A DNA stretch of 64,000 bases, from contig OX463781.1 in NCBI GenBank assembly GCA_949825025.1, positions 39,941,150 through 40,005,149 on the forward strand, in the 5' to 3' direction. The stretch comes from Siphlonurus alternatus (lineage: Eukaryota; Arthropoda; Insecta; Ephemeroptera; Siphlonuridae). The notes beneath the pieces are model-generated. The model searched no databases. It was not told where the DNA came from and was given only the letters and a program-made list of their open reading frames with translations. Positions 39,526-48,698 of the stretch are shown piece after piece. Made by a program: the position numbers and the translations under genes. The number at the start of each line of letters is the position of its first letter. The first letter of the stretch is position 1.

Positions 39526-40253
39526 ATTCTATAGCATTTGACTTTTATTAGGAAATATACAGCTGCAGTGGAGAATAATTTTAAGGATAAAAAATATGAA
39601 GTACGAAAGGAAATATGTAATTAACCTTCCTTAATTTGCAAACAACAGCTTTGTAGCTTGCTATTTCCTTATGACATTTTGTCAGTATTTTAGGTCTATT
39701 TTTTAAAAGAACATTGTAATATAACTATGCAATTTTTTCCTTTAATTTACCAACATTACAACACAGTATATAAGTACTAAAGAATGAATTTGATATAAGC
39801 TCATAAACATTAAAAAAGGTAATTTGGTAATTTGAGTAATAATTAAAAAAAACTGAGCATGGGATTAATTTTTATAATAAAGGGGACGCTCCATTTTTAC
39901 AAAGTTAAATAAGTTTGGTCTTGCATAATAATTTGCGTTAATCTGTTTTAGCTGTTGTCATTTTTAAAGTAAACTTTACAGCTATACCATGGGAATAATA
40001 AAATAAATACAGAAAAAGAGTCTCTTCTTTTGCTTACTTTATATTATTATTATTAAAACTTTAAATAACAATATATCAAATTATAAAGTCAAATGAAAAT
40101 ATTTAGCATATTTTCACTGCAAAAATTCTAATTTATCTAATCTTTTACTTCCCTTTATAAATTATTTTAACCTACACTCAAAGCTAAGAATAGTTGTTAT
40201 TTTGCAGCACATTAATGTACTGTACGGTACTGTCATGTCAACAACTATACAAC
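39526..40253. other. Intron-like AT-rich stretch, nothing recognised
   Basis: No exon, RNA gene or repeat member recognised. Confidence 0.4.
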
Positions 40254-40369
40254 ATGTTCACCATGAAATGTTGCATTAGAAAATTTCCCTTTGCAGCTTT
40301 GTTAATCATCATGTCCTGTTAAGATATCAAGGTGGCAAAGGAAAATTTTCCGAGGATAAAAGTGTACCT
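40254..40369. mobile_element. MITE family H, copy 3 (shortened)
   Basis: ATGTTCACCATGAAATG, AGAAAATTTCCCTTTGCAGC, TTTGTTAATCATC, and the right arm GGAAAATTTTCCGAGG then AGTGTACC. The central segment is partly deleted compared with the copies at 3682 and 32894. Confidence 0.55.
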
Positions 40370-40656
40370 AGCGAATTAATACCTCATAATATGTTTAAAA
40401 CGTTAATTTTATCATTTATAATAATTTATAATAATTTTTGACCATTTATCAACTAAGCAAAATTTTCAAGACGAGAAAAATGCAATTTTTTTTTTATGTA
40501 AACAACTAAATTTGATCTACCGTATAGAAGAACACAATATCTCATAATAAAGTTGACATGTTTTTACCGTACACGATATCCAGTGAATTTTTATTATTTA
40601 TGACGAATTTCTAAAATTTAAGTAAAAAAAAAAAAAAAAAACACCTGCAGAGCTAG

Positions 40657-40743
40657 TGGCATTCACAAAGACCTGATTTAGGGCTAAATTTTAACATGAA
40701 AAATTTTGCCTAAAATTTGGGCCTTAAACCTTTGTGAATACCC
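40657..40743. mobile_element. 87-bp palindromic element
   Basis: GGCATTCACAAAGACCTGAT, TTAGGGCTAAATTTTA on the left and CTAAAATTTGGGCCTTAAAC, CTTTGTGAATACCC on the right form imperfect inverted arms. The ends (GGNATTCACAAAG) resemble families C and D in design. Confidence 0.55.
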
Positions 40744-42057
40744 TTTTTGCCTGAAGATTAAAGATGGGCTCTCAGTTGGAATATTATTTAAAAAAAAAAT
40801 CGTAACTTTTACTCACAAATGATATTTTATTCAGTAGCCTAAAGCAATTTATATGATAGTCCATGAATGTGTATTCATAAGATGTAAGTCAATATGACCC
40901 TCCCCATTACCCTGATATTTAAGAGCTGGGCTTATTTGTAATAGAAATCATTTCTAAACGCCGATGAAAGCAACTGATATGAACCCACGTCACTGTCTGG
41001 GGAGATCAAAGCTTGCTGCATGTTTGCTGGGAAATAAGGCTAGCAATATTTCAAACCAATCAATACAGCAATAAGCTGCGTGTACTACTATATACAATTT
41101 GGTTTACCTACAAAAATTAATTAAAAAAAAATAAATCATTAGATCAATTTCTTAAAATTTTTCAGAAATAAAATTTTTTATTTGATGTATTTAAAATTTT
41201 AATAAATGAAGTAAATAGGAAATTGATATTTACTTAGGAGGCATTCATGACCAAAATGTGTCAATTGCCCCAAAATACCAACCAATTAATCAGTCAATCG
41301 ATATTTACTTAATTGTGTAAAATAATAATCATGAAAAGCAATTTAGCAAATGTTAAAAAGAGATTTCATACCAAATAAAATTCTTAAGCAAGTAAAACAA
41401 GAAAAACAGTTTTAAAAAAAACAGTTCCAAAGACGCTTTTTGAATTGTATTAATATATTTAATGATATAATTTATTTAAAGTAATTTTCACGTATATAAT
41501 ATATAGAATTTTAAATGTATAGTTACAAGTAGTATAATATAATGATAAATTATATGAGAGTAAAGATATATTAGTATATAATACTCACGTATCTCATGTG
41601 TATTACATACTGGCGCCTACTGACTAGTTTGGCGCCATGCCAGACGCCATCTGGCCACACACCGTGACAAATCTTCAGCCCGCGCGACACTAAGAAATTA
41701 ACTTACTTTATGACACACGCGCACACTATATACCATATATACACTATATACCAGCACTTTGAAACTGTCAACGTTAGACTTTTTTTTTTGTGAACTTCTT
41801 TTTTATATTGTTGTTTTTCTATCGTATTTTATGTCATAATTAACTTGTTATATATTAAATTAATTCTTAGTACTTAATTAATTAAATTTCTTTTATTTAA
41901 TTAATAATATTTTACTTTATTCATAATATAGACATGCAGATAAAATTTATTTTATATGGAAATACGATACAGCTAGTGTATTGTATTTCAAAGATTTTAA
42001 TATGCTGTGAAAGTGACAGTTTAAAATAATGTAAGAAGCTATTTGAAATTAAAATTG
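40744..42057. other. Intron-like stretch, nothing coding recognised
   Basis: AT-rich except 41608-41725, where GC rises (TACTGGCGCCTACTGAC, TTTGGCGCCATGCC, CAGCCCGCGCGACAC) and TTTGGCGCC resembles an E2F-type site. No open frame with known domain. Confidence 0.35.
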
Positions 42058-42382
42058 AGTTCTGACTTCAAAATTGTTTCTTGCAGAAATTGAAGGTGCA
42101 AAGTTTTGCTACTCTAATTTTTAGTATATATTTTTTAAAGTCTACGAACTAATTTTTTTTAAACATACTGAAAGTGCATTTTATGACGTCACGAGGCAGC
42201 ACTCCTTAATGAAACGAAAGGATTTTGCCTCCCAAAAAGAAGCGTAGTTGATAAAATTAAACTTTCAAAATTATTTAAAAATAGTTTCAATTAATGCTCT
42301 AAAAAATCTCATAAAAAAATCACGCAGTTTTACAAAACTTTGCATCATGTATGCCATTTCTACAAAAATTTAAGCTGGATAC
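42058..42382. mobile_element. MITE family B, diverged copy
   Basis: TCTGACTTCAAAATTG, TTGCAGAAATTGAAGGTGCA and AAGTTTTGCTACTC on the left. On the right: ACAAAACTTTGCATCATGTA, TGCCATTTCTACAAAAATTT. Centre TTATGACGTCACGAGGCAGC. Confidence 0.55.
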
Positions 42383-42453
42383 AATACAAACTATGAATTT
42401 TAATTAGAATAAACTTAACTTCTACAGCAAAAATAATAATATACAGTATATTA

Positions 42454-42607
42454 GGGGCAATTCACGACAGAGTTTTCTAGAAAATTATCCAGGTTTATCA
42501 CTATATATATCCGCGGTTAGCGCCAGCCTAATTCAATGACACTAAACGTAACTTGTGAGAAGGCTGGCGTTTGGGTTGGTTGGTTTGTGGAGGGTTGAAT
42601 CACGCCT
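42454..42607. mobile_element. MITE family C copy
   Basis: GGGGCAATTCACGACAGAG, AAAATTATCCAGGTTTATCA, ATCCGCGGTTAGCGCCAGCC, CAATGACACTAAACG, ending GAATCACGCC. The right third is rearranged (GGTTGGTTGGTTTG). Confidence 0.6.
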
Positions 42608-44083
42608 ATTACATCGTATTAAAATGCCTTTTAACCAAACATGGATTTATAATATTAAAATATTAATGTAATGCAAATATTGACACAACACTGCACATTA
42701 TTGATATTACTAACGCTAGAGTGGTGTTTTGTTAGTTGCGCTTGCTCGTGTAAATGTCGTTGATCGTGCTCCAAGCAGCCGTGAAATCCGCTTACTTCAG
42801 CTCAAGGCAACCTAGATATAATCACCCTTGACGTTATCTTATAATGGAATTCTATACTAGTGTTGCATCAACTTATATATGTCTTTTGTTTATGTTTAAG
42901 ATAATTTACTTTTAGTATAATCCATGTATAACCTAGTTACAAGTATATTGATATTTGAAATAGGATAAATATGTGTCTATTTTAATAATTCTTTTCTAAT
43001 TATGAAAAGTGTCAAATTAGAAAATATAACTTCGACGTAAGCAGTTTTGATTTTAGTTGTTTGACTGTCTTAAAATTAGAGGGTTTTGTACAGGATAATG
43101 GATAAACAATCCATAATAGGATGATTATGGGATGTGGAATGCAAGGATATGGATTAACACAGATCGTTTACCGTGAAACAAACAAATCCAAGCTGGATTT
43201 TGAATGAATTTTTTTGTTTTTGTTATGTGGTGTAGACTGTAAAGAATATAGGATAATAATGCAGGCGACAATATGCAAAGTAAGGCAGGAAGTTGAAAGA
43301 TTCTACAAGGATTGACTCCTGTGGACCAACCGTGAGCTGCAGGGTCAAAGTAAATTATGGGGATGATGTGGTGATGTAGTAAAATGATTATTTATGAATC
43401 AAAATGTCTGAAGAAAGATGAAAATCAAGAATATTAATGAATTGTTAGGAAAGGTATAATTACATAAGAGGACAAATAATTTAAGCAAAGATTTCTGACG
43501 TTCGTTTGCTCGCACAGGCGTGGCTATTTTGAACTTCATGTCTACTTTAAATAATATTTAAATTTTAATTATTTTTTTAATAACAGTCATAAATTATTTT
43601 GTATATATAATTTTGCCTAGATGATATGTTTATAGCCGGCCTTGATAAAGTCATGATACCCCTATCTATAATAATATTTTATAGCCCAATGGAGTATAAG
43701 TAGATAATAATATAATTCATATTTTATCTATGGATCTCATCATCACTCATATTCGAGGAAAATAATTAATACAAATTTTATCAAAATCAATTTATTCTTC
43801 TTCAATTACCAAAATTAAATTTTATTCAAAAGTATTTTTTCAACTGTCAACTTGTTTATATTGCTTGCCCAAAGATTATAAAATGATAAATTATTTATAA
43901 AAGTTTTTAACTTTCCTTTTTATTTTTAATGAGCGATGAATATTTTAAATTATATATTGAAATGAATATTTATAAATCAATAATAAAAAGGAAGAATAAA
44001 ATATACAGACATATAAAAAAGTTTTTTTTAATATTATGAGTTTGGCTGAATATATACTGATGGCGAAGCTCGTTTGGTTAGGA
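42608..44083. other. Intron-like stretch, nothing recognised
   Basis: No exon or repeat member recognised. A slightly GC-richer patch at 42715-42840 has no assignable frame. Confidence 0.35.
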
Positions 44084-44192
<109 letters not shown>

Positions 44193-44377
44193 GCTGTGTT
44201 GCAGATACGTGCCCTATAGCGTTCTTTCGATATGTAATGAGTTGAAGGCAAAGAGTAGCAACTGGCGATCAAAGTTTTCAATTTTTTTCTATGAGTGGGA
44301 CGAAGTAGTAACGTTCGTGAGTACGTACAAACATGTGCAAAAAAAATTGAAAGTGTTATCTATATAATACACCCACT

Positions 44378-44635
44378 TCCCAAATTGAAATAAATTTCAT
44401 CTTTTATTCGCTAATAAGCTCTTCTCTCGTCTTTTTTCCTGCAATTTTGCACCATTTTAGAAGGAAAAAGATGAGATTACGTCTTTTATCCTCTTCTTGA
44501 GCATAAAATATTAGAAATATTGTCTCCATTTTATCCTAACATTGAGTGAAGAGGAAATAATATGTGTTTTAGAGGTAAAAAGATTAGGTCTAAACGTGTA
44601 AAGGATGAGTTGAAGACATAATTTTTCAACTAACG
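44378..44635 (-). repeat. Interspersed repeat family J, copy 2 (inverted)
   Basis: Reverse complement of 26643-26920: CAAATTGAAATAAATTTCAT, CTTTTATTCG, GCACCATTTTAGAAGG, GATGAGATTACGTCTTTTAT, TAAACGTGTAAAGGATGAGT, TGAAGACATAATTTTTCAAC. Confidence 0.6.
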
Positions 44636-46074
44636 TGATTCTCACCTGCTAATAAGCATTAGATCAAAACCGATAGTTCTCTCTCTTTCTCTCTCTCCAA
44701 CAGAATAAAGTAATTTATTTTATTTCTATTTAAATTCATTTTAATTCATTTCTGTTATAGTAATTGTACAGTGTTGTATTAATTGAAATTTATTGAATTA
44801 ATGTAACTTATAGGCCATTATTAGATTATTACTATATACCGAACTAATTATAAACTCGATTTTTCATGAATATTGATACACAGATAGTAACCCTCTATCA
44901 TCGATCATGATTGCATGCAGTATAAAGGTCATTTCAACTAGAGCTTGATCATGTAATTGAAAGTTTAATTTGATCAGTCACGTGTCCATTTCATTAGTAC
45001 GTTATGTTTGCTTGTTATCCAATTAACCTGAATACATTAAACAAACTAAAGGCTATTTGCAAATTATCATAATCATCATAAAGGTTGTATGAATTTTACT
45101 TTGGATGATGCAGTTTTATATTGAAAAACGATAGAGTGATAATTTTATCAGCGTATCAATATAAAAAATGGTCTATTTAATGATCAATATTTAAATTAAA
45201 AATGTTCATACTATGTTGTAGTACATTTTATTAATTAAAAAATGTTAGTAGGAAAATATTGTTTAGATATCTAGACAGAAGATAACAGTGCAGTTTACGT
45301 TTATTGGCAGAATAAAAAAAATATCATATATATAGTATCTTTTTTAATTAGCTAGTTTTCTTCGAAACCACTCGATATTCTAGCTATCTTAATGCATTTG
45401 AAATTGCATTAAACTAATGTATCTTTTACCATATTATGCCTATGATTTACCCATTCTGAGTGGAATTTTTCCATTATATTGAACATTTTCACTGTACACA
45501 AAATGAAGGAAAAATAATTTACTAAAATTTTAGCTTGCACCAATATGTTAATTGTGCCGAAAATCAAGACAAAAATATCCTCATATTTATAAAGTTGCAA
45601 GGTATTTTGTTGTATTATCGTTCTTAATAATTACATTATCAAGTAGAAAAATGCTGCCAATGTAATTGATCATTTTTCCATATCATATGTGTAGACATTT
45701 TCTCTTTGTATATTGTTACAACTTGTTGATATTTGATGTGTAGGGGTGCGTACAATGTCTTATTTTTTCAGTAAACAAATTTTAAAAAACAAGGAGCTTT
45801 GTTAGAAATTAGAAAAAAGAAACTATTTAAAAATGTGTTATTAAAAATATTTGTGAATTAACATTCGGTTGATAGTGATGATGAAACATAATTGCTACGA
45901 TAAACACATGGTTTATAGATAAAGCCTTTGATTATAGCAAGTAATACTGTGATGATGGAAAGATGAGGACATGTCACATGGAACAAAGCAGAGGTGTTTG
46001 TTGTGACATTGCAAACATCACAAACGTTACGTTACTTGAGAATCAGAATGACCGCACGAAGTCACTGACAAAAC
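44636..46074. other. Intron-like AT-rich stretch, nothing recognised
   Basis: No exon, RNA gene or repeat member recognised. Confidence 0.4.
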
Positions 46075-46271
46075 TACAGTCAAATTTAAAAAATATTCCT
46101 TACGGAAGTATGTAGTTTCTGGCCCTTCTTTTTGTATTTCAGCATTGAAATTTCACACATTTGTCAAAAATTTTAATAAAAAAACCTCTCTGTAAAGTTT
46201 CAAAACTGAATTATAAACAGTACAGCAACAAAACTCCAACTTTGAGGGAATTATAAATTGATTTGACTGTA
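46075..46271. mobile_element. MITE family A copy, right arm eroded
   Basis: TACAGTCAAATTTAAAAAAT, ATTCCTTACGGAAGTATG on the left; GAATTATAAATTGATTTGAC TGTA at the right end. The right-hand CCGG arm has decayed. Confidence 0.65.
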
Positions 46272-47445
46272 AAGATTGTGCCAAAGTTATTAATAATTTA
46301 CGTCAATCTTCTTCATTTTCATCCTATGCTTTTATTGAATAAAAATAATTACATCTTGGAATGGTTATGCTGAAATCATAAAATTGTAGAGGAAATCATT
46401 TCCAAAACAAGTTATTGAACATTTTAAGTATTAGGTATTTAACATTTTTTTACATGATTCTAAATTTTTTGTAAAATTATAGTTTCAAATTTATGAGATT
46501 TAGTTTTTCAGTTTGAAGTAGTTATAAACCATCAATGAGAAGAGATATTCAATTATTATTAAAATAAAGTAAGGCTCATATTTAATTTGGTTTTAAGTCT
46601 TAGTTAAAAACAAACGCACCAATGACTAATGACGTTAAATGTGAATCTGAGAATACCATGCATTAATAGTCAATTTGCAATTATTACACCCATTCCATAT
46701 GATAAAAAATGTGTCACAATGCCAACATGAAACTTCCTATTTATTGTGATTTGCACAAGAGAATTCATGTTTTTGTTACACATTTATGTTGTTATATCAT
46801 ATATTTATGATGCCAAAATATAAACATATTATTTTCCACTATGTTTACCTTCATAGATAAGAAGGGTTGAGTGCAACATTTGGGGGGATGTTTTTACTAC
46901 TCTTATGTTATTTGGAGTTATGTAAGTTTCAAGTCGTGTTGTAAGGAGAATATTGCCTCTTATACTTTCAGGAAGTAGTCGTCGTGTAGTGTTATTTTTT
47001 CCACAACATTGCCTTCCCCCTCCCCCCTTTCCCTCAATATCTTGTAAGGTTAATGTTGTTTGTTGTTGTTTGAATAAAATTTTATAGAAAAAAAAAAAGA
47101 ATAAAACTTTAATACCTTAAAGTTCCTTCTAAAATAATAAAAAATATACATAAATTTATCTTATTTCATATTCATAAATGTATTTTGCTTGCATTTTATC
47201 ATATATTATAAACAAATCTTTTAGAGATTTAGAGATTATATAACCAATGATAAAATTGAGATTTAAAAAAAAAAAAAATGGGGGACAGTTGTCTTATATA
47301 ATACAAAAAAAAAGAAAGAAAATATATTAATAAAAGAAAATCTTTATGATTTTTTTATTAAAAGTTTGGAATGATGACCTGCAGTTATGTTGTATTATTA
47401 ATTTTTGCAGAATGTTTTTAAACTATTTAACAGGTTTAAAACCAA
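46272..47445. other. AT-rich stretch before LINE-1, nothing recognised
   Basis: No exon or repeat member recognised. Confidence 0.4.
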
Positions 47446-47475
47446 GGTCAACGACACTATGATATCATATTATAT
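47446..47475. mobile_element. Possible left half of a family G repeat, split by LINE-1
   Basis: CAACGACACTATGATATCAT resembles AAACGCTGTGACGTCAT of family G, with CpG-to-TpA-type changes. The matching right half starts directly after the LINE-1 tail (TATACATGCAAATATTTAAC, 51780). If correct, LINE-1 inserted into this repeat and its 5' end lies only a few bases before its first ORF. Confidence 0.3.
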
Positions 47476-47481
47476 GAAAAG

Positions 47482-48675
47482 ATGGCGGTGGAAAAATGTG
47501 GTGGCTGTAAAAAAACATTGAAAAATGTGGTGAATAAAGTGAAGTGCAACGGAAAATGTAGTAAAAACTTTCACAACGAGTGTGCAAGAAGCGATGTAAT
47601 TGAAAGAGATGACGACAATAGTGATTTTGATGACAAAAAGTGGATTTGTACAAAATGCAGAGACGACCAGCTGACTGGCAATGCTGTAAGTATAGGCAAG
47701 AAAACTTGCTGTGACGAACATGATGAATCTGTAGTTCTGAAACTATTAGATCAATTGCAACAAGAAAGAAACAAGTATGAGAATTTAATGGAAAAGTTCA
47801 CTATAGTGCAAGTTGAAAATGCAACTTATAAAACTGAAAATATTTACTTAAAAGAAAAATTAGAAAACAAAAATGCAACGCAATTGACATATGCAACAGT
47901 GGCGCGAAAAAATGAACAAAGTGCATATAAAACTGTGAGTGCAAAATCTTCTGCTGTAGTAATTCACCAGGTGTCGCAAGATGGCAGCACACAGCAAGAA
48001 GTATTGAGACTGGTAAAAGCGAAAGTAACACCTGAGCAAAATAAAAATACAATCAATGACATTAAGACAAACAAAAATGGAGATGTTATTATTGAATGTT
48101 CCAATACTGAGGCCAGAGATGTACTCCATGGCCAGCTAGCAGAAGCAATGGGTGAAAATTTTGAGGTAAAAAAGCCTACAAAATACAACCCAAGACTGAA
48201 AGTACATAAAGTCTATCATGATGACATAAGTAACCGTAATAATGAGGATTTATGTAGTGAAATAATACGTAACAATGACTTAGACGTTACCATTGAAGAG
48301 CCAGTAGTTAGAATTGTACGCATAGGAGTAAAAAATGAAAATAGGCTGTGCAATATCATTTTAGAAGTGGACGAAAAAACAAAAACTGAAATTTTAAAAC
48401 GTGCTGAATTAAAAATTGGTTTCAAAAAGTGCTATGTAGAGCAACATTACAATGTAGTTCAATGCTACCAGTGCCATGTTTTTGGGCACAAAAAAAGTGA
48501 CTGCAGGAGCGCTGTGGTGTGCTCCTACTGCTCCGGGAACCACACGTGGGAAGAGTGTACGAGCATAGCAAGGTGCTGCATAAATTGTTTCAATGCAAAC
48601 AATAAACATCGTACGAACATCATACTGCGTATGACAAATCATGCCCCATGTATCAAAACAGAGTTGAAGCACTAA
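47482..48675 (+). CDS. LINE-1 ORF1: Gag-like protein with PHD finger and zinc knuckles (397 aa as read)
   Basis: Nucleic-acid-binding ORF1 protein of a non-LTR retrotransposon. Residues 6-59 form a PHD-type C4HC3 finger (C6, C9, C22, C26, H31, C34, C56, C59). Residues about 85-130 are Gln/Glu/Lys-rich and coiled-coil-like. The middle (about 180-310) is the usual arthropod Gag-like region. Knuckles follow: CX2CX4HX4C (C328, C331, H336, C341), a shorter CX2CX3HX4C (C347, C350, H354, C359) and the start of a third (C366, C369). After about residue 372 the frame seems shifted: the other plus frame from about 48606 reads EHHTAYDKSCPMYQNR and reaches TAG at 48696, which looks like the authentic end. 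The present stop at 48673 is therefore probably secondary. Confidence 0.8.
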   Translation: MAVEKCGGCKKTLKNVVNKVKCNGKCSKNFHNECARSDVIERDDDNSDFDDKKWICTKCRDDQLTGNAVSIGKKTCCDEHDESVVLKLLDQLQQERNKYENLMEKFTIVQVENATYKTENIYLKEKLENKNATQLTYATVARKNEQSAYKTVSAKSSAVVIHQVSQDGSTQQEVLRLVKAKVTPEQNKNTINDIKTNKNGDVIIECSNTEARDVLHGQLAEAMGENFEVKKPTKYNPRLKVHKVYHDDISNRNNEDLCSEIIRNNDLDVTIEEPVVRIVRIGVKNENRLCNIILEVDEKTKTEILKRAELKIGFKKCYVEQHYNVVQCYQCHVFGHKKSDCRSAVVCSYCSGNHTWEECTSIARCCINCFNANNKHRTNIILRMTNHAPCIKTELKH

Positions 48676-48698
48676 AAAAACGCTATAGCTTTGATTAG

